From the NCBI GenBank assembly GCA_019914995.1, contig CM034142.1, forward strand, positions 1,612,001 to 1,676,000: a stretch of 64,000 nucleotides of DNA, written 5' to 3'. The DNA comes from Acanthochlamys bracteata. Taxonomy: Eukaryota > Streptophyta > Magnoliopsida > Pandanales > Velloziaceae. The stretch's first letter is position 1. Each line of letters begins with the position of its first letter. The translations under genes were made by a program, and so were the position numbers. Positions 35,719 through 45,938 of the stretch are shown piece by piece. Below the pieces are notes generated by a model. That model worked only from the letters and a program-made list of their open reading frames with translations, did not search any database and was not told the DNA's origin.

Positions 35719-36530
35719 TTAGGGGTGGCAATTTGAGTTACTGGGTCAATTTCAAATCGATCTATTTAATAATTGTGTCAAATTTATTCAATTTTAATTC
35801 AATTCATGAATTTATACGGGTCAAAATTATCAAATATAACTCAGCCAATTTAATAATTAGATCAAATTCAGGTCGATCTATTTAATAATTAAAATTTTTA
35901 AATTTTAATTCTATACTTTTATGCTTTGAGTGAAATTATAAAATTAGTTGAAATAAATATGTACGATGTCCTTAGTGAAGAGATATAGTAAGTGTTCGTC
36001 AAAGTGTACATGTCTTAGTATTTTTATCGGTCCTTAGAATGTTCTAAAAATATTTATTATTTTTATTTTTTGAAATATATGGTGACAGCTAAAATTTTAT
36101 GATTATAATATAGTAATATTTTTTACAAATCTAAATTCGTCATTAAAGAAATACTTCTATAGTAATACTTTCGATAATATTATAATTCTCATGTTACACT
36201 ATTTTTCTAATACATGAAAATAAACGATTAATTATAAATACAATATAATCTAATAATTTATAAATTATTATTATTGATTCTATCTTGTTGTTAAAATTTA
36301 TTATACAGTAAGAAAAACTAGAAAAAAATTTCTCTTTAAGAGGTAACAATTCAGATTAGTGGGTTAATATCAGTCGACCTCGATCGACCCATTTAATAAT
36401 CGGATCAAATTCGTCCAATTCTAATCCAACTCATATATTTATACAAGTCAAATTTTTCAACCTTAAATCGAATTATATAGATCGGTTCCGCATTGAATTT
36501 TCGGAGTGGGTCATATATTACCATCCCTAG
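35719..36530. repeat. TGGCAA-family MITE-like element nested in the PIF-like transposon
   Basis: The left end TAGGGGTGGCAATTTGAG at 35719 pairs with the right end ATATTACCATCCCTA at about 36515-36529 (reverse TAGGGATGGTAATAT). The interior has GATCGATCTATTTAATAATT words near both sides and an AT-rich centre. This is the best-bounded full-length member of the family in the window. It sits beside a purine-rich leader-like sequence of the host transposon. Confidence 0.6.
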
Positions 36531-36784
36531 AGGGGATGAAATAGAGAGGAGAGAGCGAAGAAGAATTAGGGATTGAAAAAGTGCACAGATAATGAAACGA
36601 GATAAAATGATATATAAATAGCATATTTTTTTTAACTTATCAATGGCAGAAATGACGTTTTACCTTTTCAACGTAAGATCAACTAATATTCTTTATATAA
36701 AAGTAATGGACAGAAATTTTAAACTCCATTACTCTTATAATTTGTTGCCAAATAAAAATAGTGCAAAGTAATTGATTCACTACT

Positions 36785-37205
36785 CTCTATCAAAGATAAA
36801 TATATGGGTCAAGTCGGCCCGATAAACAGTTTGGATAACAACCCGCATGGCTCATGAACAGTGATCCGATTGAGCCTATAACCCGCTCTATCAGACAGTA
36901 TAAAACGCTTTGTCGACCCAACGAGCAATTTGCCTGTTTAGTTATTGTACAAGTTAATCGATTAATATTGATCAGAACTGTTGCTTTGATCAATATTAGT
37001 AGTTGATCATTCAGCATAAATAAAAAAATTAAGATAATTTTTTTTTCAAAAATATAAAATAATGGTCATGATTACATTAGCATGCTCATTGAGTCTTTTG
37101 TTATTATAAAAAAAAACAAAACTGAGGTAGACAAACAGTTACGACCGGATAAAAAAGTTAGCGATTGAGCCAAATCGTTTCAATCCGATTTGCAGGGCCG
37201 TCCGT
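36785..37205. repeat. Diverged repeat nested near the right end of the PIF-like transposon
   Basis: GC-richer words such as GGGTCAAGTCGGCCCG, CCGATTGAGCC and CAATCCGATTTGCAGGGCCG appear abruptly inside the AT-rich transposon end. On both sides CACTACTCTC and TTACTCTCCAATTCCATTACTC are adjoining parts of the PIF-like end, so this is a secondary insertion. Exact ends are uncertain. Confidence 0.35.
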
Positions 37206-38319
37206 TTTTGCACTTTTATTACTCTCCAATTCCATTACTCTTGTATCTCAGTACAAATAGAGTCTTATCGTCCTTCTCAGCCTTTGATCAAAACCCTTCT
37301 CTCATTCTTAACCACCACAACAACAAAAGCAACAAAATCAAAGAAAACCCTAATTATAAATTTTGATTTTAATATAGTGAATTACTTGATACATTCTTCT
37401 AGGTTGTCTTTACAACAAGCTCTCAGGCTAGTAGACCAATTTCCCACATTAAATCCCCTTTCAAGCCCAACACTGTTCTCAATTTCTCGAGATTCGGATC
37501 GATCCAAAAGAACTCTGGAGTGATCTGCATGGATCCTGACAAGAGCCTCAAGATATAGATATATTGAGTAAATGGGATTCTAATTCGCAGGTTCTCGATG
37601 TGGTTACGGTGAACCTTTTTGCTATCAGGATGAAAATCAGGCCCAAGATTGAGTTTTGGAGAAGCATTCTCAGAAGCAATGCGAATATACTGAATCATAC
37701 AGAAGGAATAGTTATATCTTTCCTGTAATCTCAGTGAGCGATTAATGCCAAGTTTAACAGTTTTGAGGCAGTGTGGATTCTCTGCTTCCTAGATTTATAT
37801 GGTCTTGGCAAGCTCCAGGCTCATTACTAGGAAAACGGAGGTTATCAAGGCATTGCATTAGGTCTAAGATGTTCCCCCTTGCTCTGATGGGCCCGATTGG
37901 CAGTAGTAAGTCTAGTATCAATTCTAAGTTGCAGGTTGGAAGAATCTTGGGTTTCCGAGGCCGATGTTATGTCTGCAATTTGCAAGCACCCCACTCTTCT
38001 TGGGCTGTTAAATGAAGAATCCATAGAAAGGTGAAATTCTTAATGGAAGAAGGTGGTTGCAGCCAAACTTATATAGCTTCTCATCCAACTATGATTACTT
38101 ACAACCTAGAGAGGCGTGATTCCTCGCCTTCATGGTTTGAGAATCCCCAAATCAAAGAAGTTGGTGTTTGTGGAGATTAGTTTGTTACCTGTCATGTGTT
38201 TAAAAGAGCAGGAGTGCTTAGAGAAGTTTGTCCTCCCGCATAAAGAAACTATTCCTGGCCTTGAAGAGTTATATTGTGCTTCTTGTACTGCGAATGTTGC
38301 GAATCATGTGCCAATCTAA

Positions 38320-40460
38320 ATGTGGTAGTGCACATAAACTTCTGGGTCGTAGTCTTTTGGAATTCTTACCAGCCTTCATTTTGTTATTTAACCGCAATAT
38401 CTTTGCGCTTTTTTTTCTTTTACATCAGTCAAAGCTCTTAAGACTTTTTTATGTATGATATTTACCACTAATAGAAGTATTATTCTGCTCAGACTTTTTG
38501 TCTCCCCATTCTTATGATTTGTACTTTGATGACAGAGATATGATATTGTTAACTTGTGTTAGATTTTGCCACAAAGTAGAAACAGCAGTATAAGGAAAAT
38601 GTCATTAGCCAGTGAGCATTCTACCTGAAAGCAAAACACTAAGAAGTCTTGTGGATTCCGTGATAGAATAGAGGTTACGTGTAGTATTGACATAAAATTG
38701 ATACACCAAGTTAGAAGCTTAGACTTACTACATTCATGATCATAGATAAAAGACATGCATGTCTTCTTTTACTTCTTATATGTGAAGGTGTGTGGTAAGA
38801 TGGAGGCCTCTACCTTGATGCGTGTGCTAATTGTGGACCTGTTCAACCAATATCCTGTGATTCTAAGGAGGTATAGATGGTAAGCTACAGCTCCCCATGG
38901 CTGAAATGATTTCTTTTTTATTTGCAATAACTCTTTGTTTCGAGTTGGTTACAACTGCTAAGTACTATTCATGCTCCAGTTGGTTACATACAAGGGTTGA
39001 TGAAACAAACATATGCTATGGGTTTTGATGCTCAAATCACTCATCTTGCTTTCCATGAGATGATTCTTTAGATTATTAGATTAAAAGTTGAATAAAAAGT
39101 ATGGTTTTAATCATTTTGGTAATGTCCATTACTCTTGATATAGAAGTTTATAGGTAAGGGTGTATAAACTTTTAAGCTTGCTTTGGGTAGCTTTATATAT
39201 TTGAATCTGCAGATGCTTGTCAAACATGGGGTCCTTTTGTTACTCAATAAAACGTATGCAAAGTGAAGCTAGAATTGGAGAAGTGGCCGTCAGATATTCT
39301 CCAATGATGAATGTTATAACATAGTCGCAAAATTTGTTTACAGTAATCTTATCAGTAACTCTATGCTAATAATTGTTCCTTTGTCTATGATGGTTTCCTT
39401 TGGCATGGTGGTAACTTTTCAGAATTGTTGATTTACAATATGATATACATGACTTGTTTAGGTCATTTCCAAATTGTAGAATTTGTTCCTCTGGATAGAA
39501 GGCAGAGTTATTCGTTTAGGTAATGTGTTATGCGGTTGTTAGAGTTTCAACCGTATTTTGAACTGTGACTTGGTTTCCTATTGCTGCTGTTGACGAACTT
39601 CAGCTTGTGATTTTGCTTCTACGCCTGAGATGCTGCTTGTTTCATAATTATAGATTGCTTGTTCAAGAATAGCTATGTTCTACGGGCCTCAAGTGAAGCA
39701 GCTCTGAATGGAATGTTGCAATGTGATTGACAACTCTTGCAGCAGTATCACCTGAAGATGAATGGTTGATTTAAAAAGAGTTTGTGCAATACTTGAGAGG
39801 CTCCAGCAATTTGGTTTATATTTCCTATTGGAGTCATGCATTATGTTACAAACATAATATTTTTCCTTTTGTGCTTTCAAAATTGAAATTTTAAAACTAA
39901 AAATTTTATTTCAAACTTATTTTTTATAACAACTAAACACAAAAACTGAACTCACTTTCGAACCTCAAAGTAATTCACTTTTTAAAACTCAGTTTCGCAT
40001 TCAGAGAAAAAAAAAATATGTCCTTTTTCAAAAGCACTGAATTGGTGGTTTTATTTTCAACTGTGTAAAGCCACTTATAAACAGATACATCCAAATACAT
40101 TTCTTACCGTAATGTGTGTATTTTGGACTTAAAGATCAAAGTAAGCACATCTAAATGGGGTCTAGCTATTGTGTTGCTCAAAGCTCTCAGTCTTTGTTCT
40201 TTCTTCGGAGACATTTAGGAGCACTTAAACTAAGAAGTTTTCCTAGAAAGACTTTATTTGAGACACTTTGGATAACAAAATTGACTTCTTTTATCTAATA
40301 AAAATTATAAATATAAAAATTTTATAACATAGAATTTATCTGTACTTTTCAAATAATTAATTTTTTTTAAAATATTGTAAAAACTTTATCAAGAAATGAG
40401 AAGTTGAAGTGAAGTTTTAAAAAACAGTGATAAACACAAGCAAACAAGTCTTCATATTCA
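38320..40460. other. 3' flank of the mTERF pseudogene, no gene seen
   Basis: The first few hundred bases match the 3' flank of the intact mTERF gene at 45938. After that the DNA is moderately AT-rich with no open frame showing a domain. A stretch at about 39880-40080 contains AACTCACTTT words of the dispersed MITE family. The last 60 bases approach the next mTERF pseudogene. Confidence 0.4.
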
Positions 40461-40465
40461 CATCA

Positions 40466-41762
40466 ATTGATCAAAATCCTTCTTTTCAACTCTCTCCTAC
40501 TGCAACAACAAAATCAACAAAAGCTAAGCAAACCCTAATTCCATTCTAATTTTAATTTTGTGAATTACTTGATTAATTTTTATAGATTGTCTCCATAACT
40601 CCAGCTCTGAAGGCTAGTATAAACATTGTCCACATTCAATCCCCATTAAAGTTCACCACAACCAACAGAGATATAATTACATACGGGTGGGGCCGACCTA
40701 GTTCTACCTATTTGGATCAAATAAGACAACCGGGTCCGAGCCGATCCGACCTAATTTTGTGACCCAAGCTGAGTTGCCTGATTTGATGATATAAATTATA
40801 ATCGATCTGACTCGTTGACCTGATTTTAATTTAATTTATTAGTTTTATTAATAATTTTAAATTTTCAATAATTTTACCATATTGATCGGTTAAAGTTGAC
40901 TAGTAAATGCTTATTTTTTTATCAAATCAATGATCTAATGTTGACTTCTTGTGAACAATCAAACTTTGACCAAGCAGGTGGGCCACCTATCCAGCCAAAT
41001 TCATAGCTCTGGTTCTCACCAAACAAGATAATTGATTTGGTTTTTATAAGTCCGACTATCTCAGGTTGAATGCCTAGCCTTGAATTGAATTTTGGAGAGG
41101 CATTTTTGGAAAGTAATGTGACTGAAAGCATTCAAAATTGAATAGTAAATTATTTTCAAGCAGTCTTCATAGAAAAGTTACTCCCCAAAGTAACATTCTT
41201 AAGGCAATTCATAATTTCTGATCACTAGATTGACAAAATCTTGGTAAGCTCCATACTTATCACTAAAAAAACAGAGGCTGTCGAGGCAATTACCAGCAGA
41301 GTGGAGCATTAGGTATTCATATTGGGTATGTTTAAGCTAAGTTTCATCGATTTCTAAGGCTTCCACTTATGCGGCAACTTTTGAGCTAAGTTGCAGTTTT
41401 GGTGGAGTTTGGGAGGCCAAAGTGATCTTTACCTTTTATAAGAATTATTTATTTATAATGATATCGAAAGAGGGGATCCAAAAAAGAAAAAAATTGTTGA
41501 TAAAAGATGCTACTTATAGCCTATAATAGTAGCTTATCATGTAGTGATATTGATATAAATCTTATGGGGACCCGTGATTTCTCATATCTATGTTTTGGGA
41601 ATCCTCAAATCAAAAAGTTAGTGCTAAAGTGTAATTTGTTTGAATAATGAGAAATTAATAAAAAAGTTTGCCTTGCACATAAAATAGCTGTACCCAGTCC
41701 GAGAAAAATCTTATTTTTCTATTTGTGCTGAGAATATTGCAACTTCTATGCCTCTCTAGCTA
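40466..41762 (+). pseudogene. mTERF pseudogene with repeat insertion
   Basis: Begins with TGATCAAAATCCTTCTTTTC, matching the transit-peptide part of the intact gene, then GTGAATTACTTGATTAA (NYLI) and AAGGCTAGTATAAACATTG (KASKNIAH). At about 40682 it is broken by GC-richer repeat words (GGGCCGACC, GGGTCCGAGCCGATCCGACC). It resumes at about 41085 with TTGAATTTTGGAGAGG, then parts of the LLPNLLFMRQCG and AEAL segments and a C-terminal stretch to about 41762. Many stops and frame changes leave no useful open frame. Confidence 0.65.
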
Positions 41763-41834
41763 GATGCAGTAGCTTGTAGAAACTCATGAGGCCCTACTCT
41801 CTATGGCTTCTATTAGTAAGGCCACTTTATACCT

Positions 41835-42195
41835 AAATTGCAACTTTCAGGAGAATTTTTCATGAGGTTTTCAGAGCTAAGTTTCGTGCCTTTAAGAAGG
41901 TATCAGAAAAGAAGCTCTAGGGAATGATAATTTTGATGGGAGAAAATTTGTTGCAGCCAATAATATATAGCTTTTCATGCTATGATTTTCACATACAGGG
42001 AGGTGGGTCTATTCCTCGTTCCCATGTTTTGAGAATTCTGAAATCAAAGGTGTCACTGTTTATGGACAATAGAAGTTTCGAACCTGCCATTAGTTTTAGT
42101 AATGAGACATTCACGAAGAAGTTTGTCCTCCACAAAGAAAGTTGTTCTTAGCCAAGTTTTGTGTTCCTTTTTGTATTGAATGTTGCACCGTGGAT
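41835..42195 (+). pseudogene. mTERF C-terminal fragment
   Basis: A second C-terminal segment directly downstream of the previous pseudogene. It matches AGAAGAGAAGCTCCA-type (SEEKLQ), GGTTGCAGCC, GGTCTATTCCTCGT (LIPRV), TTTTGAGAATTCTGAAATCAAA (VLKILKSK) and AAGTTTGTCCTCC (KFVLP). The open frame at 41924-42151 covers only its middle. Because the preceding pseudogene already has its own C-terminal part at about 41560-41720, this is a separate partial duplicate. Confidence 0.6.
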
Positions 42196-42199
42196 CAAC

Positions 42200-43420
42200 T
42201 CCAAATACAATAGCTTGTTGAAACTTTGGGCTCTTCGCCTCTTACTTTTAATTGGCCTACTTCTGCTCTTCATTTGCTATTTTTTATTGCCTCTTTTAAT
42301 TTCATCCATGTTTTGGACTTTTGGTAGATTAAATTTTGTCATTTACTAAATAATACTTTGTGGACTAGTTAACGATTTTACAGGGACTTCATTTGCTGAT
42401 ATAATTTTATTATTAATGTTTAGTAACTTCTAAACAAAGCCTCAACATTCTAGCTATCTTCTAAGCTTTAATAAAATCATCTGAACAGTTTTGTGGAACT
42501 TTTAGTGTAAATGAGTTGAAAATAATTTATGTTATACATGGTGTTTCCTTTTTCTTTTATGGAGAGCTCTTCATCTATTTGTTGGTTATCCTAAATTTTT
42601 TTGATGTGGTTGCTTTTGGCTTTCTGATTCTAACAGGAGAAGAATTTCTTGTATGCAGGTTTTGCTTGTCAAGGAGTGTTTTGAGTAAAGACGTGTTAGT
42701 TATACGAAAGTGAGAATATAAAAATAAGTTTTAAAAAGTGAGTTTTATGAGAAGCGGTTGAAAAAAAATTAAGTAGAGTTTTATATGGTTGTAATTGAGA
42801 AAGTGCTTACTTTCAAGGAACTCATTTTTTTTTTTCATAATTTGACTAGAACTCAATTTTTTTTTTGAATTTGCTTCAAGACCGACATAACTTACCTCTT
42901 AACTCACTTACCAAATAACTCAGTTTACGGAACTCATGTATGTGAAACTAAATATGCCTTAAAAGTGAGTCATAAAGTGTATTTTTTGTGAGTTTAGACT
43001 TTTGTAAGTTGGAAGTTGAATTTATGTTGGACGAAATTGATACAGGAGAAATAACTCTGAATTTAATTTTTGGACAAAAAGACTTGAGTTTTAGCAACTG
43101 AAACAAGCCAAAGCCTAACGACAGCAACTCGTTACAGATTTATTACAATATGCTGCAGTTGTTAAAATTTTGTTAGTTGCTACATAAGATTATTTTGCAA
43201 ACCATTGACTGAGGTTCATGAAAAATGTTGACATGCTTATAGCTTGCATTACTTGCAATCCCATGTCTCCACTTCTGATTATTTTGGTTGCATGACATTA
43301 AATTTTGTTTCTTGTCGTGTTTCTGTTGTAGTTAGTAAAGAAAATCTTTTCCCGTTAATTATCGATGTTGAATCCATTCCAACAAATCTCTCTTCTGCTA
43401 TGAATTGGCAAGCTATTGCC
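42200..43420. other. Spacer after mTERF fragments
   Basis: No supported gene. Short open frames (42161-42349, 42516-42713, 43244-43483) are hydrophobic or low-complexity and have no domain. The stretch 42700-42965 has repeated AAGTGAG / CTCACTT words like the dispersed MITE family. Confidence 0.4.
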
Positions 43421-43423
43421 AGT

Positions 43424-44277
43424 AAGGGTGTCAATATATTACCAAATCCGAAAATGCGATTCGAGATCGACTCATTTAATTAGGGTTATGGTTAGAAAAT
43501 TTGATCCATATAAATATATGAGTTGGGTTAGGGTTGAGCGAATTTGACCTGATTATTAAATAAGTCAACCCCGGTTAATCCAAAATTGACCCAACAATTC
43601 GAATTACCATTTCTTGAAGAAATAATATTTGATTTTTTCTTTCCGTTTATTAAAATATTAACAATAAAAATAATCAATAATAGTAATTTATAAATTATTA
43701 AATTATATAGTATTTATAATTAATTATTATTTTAATATTTTAGTAAAGTAGTGTAATATGAGAATTATAATATTATCGAAAGTATTACTATAGAGGTATT
43801 TCTGTAATGACGAATTTGAATTGTGTGTAAAAATTTTTATCAAAATTTTGTTAGATAGCTATGTTTGTTAAAATTTTTATCGAAATTATTAGTATGTATT
43901 TATAATCATAAAATTTCAGCTATAATCAAATATTTTTTAAAAATAAAAATAATTTTGTTTTTAAATATTTTTAAAACGATAAAGATATTAAAGAAAGCAA
44001 ATTTTAACGGATATTTACTATATCTCGTCACTAAAAATATCATATATTTTGTTACAACTAATATTATAAATTCGCTAAAGCTTAATAATATACAATTAAA
44101 AATTATAATTATTTAGTGGGTCGATCCGAATTTGATCTGATTATTAATAAATTATATTAGCTTTGATAATTTGATCCGTATAAATTTATAAATTAAGCTA
44201 AAAATAAATAAAAATTTAACCTAATTATTAAATCAGTCGATCTAAACGGATCTATCAAATCAAATTGCCGCAACTAA
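43424..44277. repeat. Long TGGCAA-family MITE-like element upstream of the intact mTERF gene
   Basis: The left end TAAGGGTGTCAATATATTAC at about 43425 and the right end CAAATTGCCGCAACTA at about 44262-44277 (reverse TAGTTGCGGCAATTTG) are inverted partners. Near both ends are GATCGACTCATTTAATTAG-like and GATCCG words. The interior is extremely AT-rich. It ends about 75 bases before the duplicated leader of the mTERF gene. Confidence 0.5.
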
Positions 44278-44351
44278 TTGCCGACCATTAGCTTGTCAGA
44301 AATCGAAGCAAAATCTTGGAGAGAGAACTAATAAGAAAACCCTCAGCGGGC

Positions 44352-44594
44352 CCTACTGTAAAACCGTAAGCCCTAAACGGTCAAAGATCCAAACTTTTTA
44401 AATCAAAAGAGAACTCAATCAGTAAGTTTTGAAAAATTGGTTCTTGTGCGGTGCTGGATATCGATAAGCCCTCCTGTAAAACCCTAGCCCTAAATTACCA
44501 GTTGTTTCAAAGATCCAAATATCTTTAATCAAAAGGAGAACTCAGTCAGTAGGTTATGAAAAATTGCTTCTTGTGTGGTGCTGGATATCGATAA
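44352..44594 (+). promoter_or_regulatory. Tandemly duplicated leader/promoter module of the mTERF gene, with a telo-box-like site
   Basis: Two direct copies lie head to tail: 44352-44468 and 44469-44594. Shared landmarks are CCTnCTGTAAAACC, CAAAGATCCAAA, AATCAAAAG, GAGAACTCA, TATGAAAAATTG-like and GGTGCTGGATATCGATAA. The second copy has AAAACCCTAGCCCTAAA, which contains the plant telo-box core AAACCCTA; the first copy has AAACCGTAAGCCCTAAA and has lost it. The pair lies 160-400 bases before the ATG at 44754, so it is in the leader or core promoter. Telo-boxes are common in promoters of organelle- and translation-related genes (established knowledge). Function here is inferred. Confidence 0.55.
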
Positions 44595-44753
44595 TCCCAA
44601 TCCAGGTTTTGCATTGTCTCGACCAGTTCTTTGTTTTTGCAAATTTACAATTTCCAGAACTCAATCCATCACCAGGTAAAACTGAAGTTGAAATTTTGCT
44701 TCTGTGTTGGAAATTTGCGATCTCTTCTATTTTTCGGTCACTCCAAATTCAAG

Positions 44754-45938
44754 ATGCTGTTGTTTCTTGTGAAGAAGAACAAGCTATTTTTTTCAAACCG
44801 CGCAACAATTTCAATTTCTTCTTCTTCTGCTTGTTCTTCACGCCAATTGATCAAAACACTTCTCTCATTCTCTACCACCACAACAACAAAAGCAACAAAA
44901 ACAGAGCAAATACTAGTTCTCAATTCAGATTTCAATATTATGAATTACTTGATTAATTCTTGCGGGTTGTCTTCAGAACAAGCTCTCAAGGCCAGTAAAA
45001 ACATTGCTCACCTTCAATCCCCTTCCAAGCCCGATGCCGTGATCAGTTTCCTTAAGGAACGTGGGTTTGGTGAAGCCGACATTGCCCAGTTCATTTGCAA
45101 GGTGCCCAAATTGCTATGCGTGGAGACTGAGAGAACTCTCAAGCCTAAATTCATGGTTCTGCAAGAAATGGGGTTCTCCCGTGATGAGATTGTCAAGCTG
45201 GTTTCAGCAAACCCGACTGTTGTCAAGACCAATTCCAGAGCCAAGATTGAATTTTGGAGAGGGATTCTTGGAAGTAATGAGAATTTACTGAGAGCCAATA
45301 GAAGAAATCATCATCTATACTCCAGCAGTATTGACGAGAGGCTGTTGCCGAATCTGTTGTTCATGAGGCAATGTGGAATCTCAGATAACCAGCTCAGACA
45401 TTTGCTCGTTGGAAGCCCTTGGTTTCTTACCCGGAGCATGGATAACATAAAAGCAATTGTTAAGCGAGCAGAAGCATTGGGAGTTCCTGTTGGGTCTAAA
45501 ATGTTCCACCAAGCCCTGTTGACCATGTCTTGCACTAGTGTGACCACATTTGATAATAAGATCCGATTCTGGAAGAGTTTAGGGTTTTCAGAGGCAGAGG
45601 TGCTCAATGCAATTCGTGGGAACCCTGTCCTTCTAAGGTTGTCAGAAGAGAAGCTCCAAAGGGTGGTAGAATACTTGATGAAAGAAGCTGGTTGCAGCCT
45701 AACGTATATAGCTTCTCATACTGGGCTCTTCCAATATAGCTTAGAGAGACGGTTGATTCCTCGTGTCTGTGTTTTGAAGATTCTCAAATCAAAGAATTTG
45801 CTACCTCGAGAATATAGTTTACTTCCTCTGATCTGTATGAGTAGTGCAAAATTCCTGAATAAGTTTGTCCTCCCACATAAAGAGAATGTAGCTGGTCTTG
45901 AAGAGTTATATCTTTCTGCTTGTTCAGGGGAAAGCTGA
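44754..45938 (+). CDS. mTERF-domain organellar protein, 394 aa, intact, intronless
   Basis: Start chosen at ATG 44754 (MLLFLVKKNKLFFSNRA), because the pseudogenes at 31474 and 33705 and the intact gene at 30018 begin in the same way (M followed by FFLVKNKL / LLFL). The longer open frame to 44631 would add residues not shared with paralogues. A Ser/Thr-rich, basic transit peptide of about 50 residues includes a run of five Thr. The mTERF repeats follow: PSKPDAVISFLKERGF, VPKLLCVETERTLKPKFMVL, GSPWFLTRSMDNIKAI, KEAGCSLTYIASHTGLF and LIPRVCVLKILKSKNLL, ending in LEELYLSACSGES. No defects. It is likely organelle-targeted and acts on organelle transcripts (family knowledge). It is the plus-strand parent-like copy for the pseudogenes to its left. 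Confidence 0.93.
   Translation: MLLFLVKKNKLFFSNRATISISSSSACSSRQLIKTLLSFSTTTTTKATKTEQILVLNSDFNIMNYLINSCGLSSEQALKASKNIAHLQSPSKPDAVISFLKERGFGEADIAQFICKVPKLLCVETERTLKPKFMVLQEMGFSRDEIVKLVSANPTVVKTNSRAKIEFWRGILGSNENLLRANRRNHHLYSSSIDERLLPNLLFMRQCGISDNQLRHLLVGSPWFLTRSMDNIKAIVKRAEALGVPVGSKMFHQALLTMSCTSVTTFDNKIRFWKSLGFSEAEVLNAIRGNPVLLRLSEEKLQRVVEYLMKEAGCSLTYIASHTGLFQYSLERRLIPRVCVLKILKSKNLLPREYSLLPLICMSSAKFLNKFVLPHKENVAGLEELYLSACSGES

Larger units (their letters stand above)
33767..37264. mobile_element. PIF/Harbinger-like DNA transposon inside an mTERF pseudogene
   Basis: The left end GGGTCTGTTTAAATAGGAG directly follows TTA (33764-33766). The right end, in reverse GACTCTATTTGTACTGAG, is followed by TTA (37265-37267). 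A GGGTCTGTTT-type terminus with a TTA duplication is characteristic of PIF/Harbinger. Subterminal GAGAGTAATAAG / CAAGAGTAATGG words occur at both ends. Removing the element and one TTA restores the colinearity of the pseudogene with the intact paralogue, which supports the borders. No clear transposase was recognised. A minus-strand open frame at 35618-35325 (KKKSRVEEIIQLQLACGVTA) could be an N-terminal relic, and 34504-34007 is an unassigned open frame. It contains two later insertions, 35719-36530 and about 36785-37205. Confidence 0.7.
33705..38319 (+). pseudogene. mTERF pseudogene split by a transposon insertion
   Basis: The first piece (33705-33766) matches the start of the intact gene at 44754, although an indel has put TGA early in frame. 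It is cut off at TTCTTCTTA. The second piece resumes at 37265 and matches from TTGATCAAAACCCTTCTCTC onward (transit-peptide end, NYLI..SRLSLQQAL). It then has an internal deletion, then KIEFW-type and KEAGCS..IASH-type segments with several frame changes, and ends with a segment like VLPHKETIPGLEELYCASC before TAA at 38319. Similarity to the intact gene continues into the 3' flank (CGCAATATCTTTGCG near 38392), which indicates DNA-level duplication rather than retroposition. The interrupting element is 33767-37264. Confidence 0.75.
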
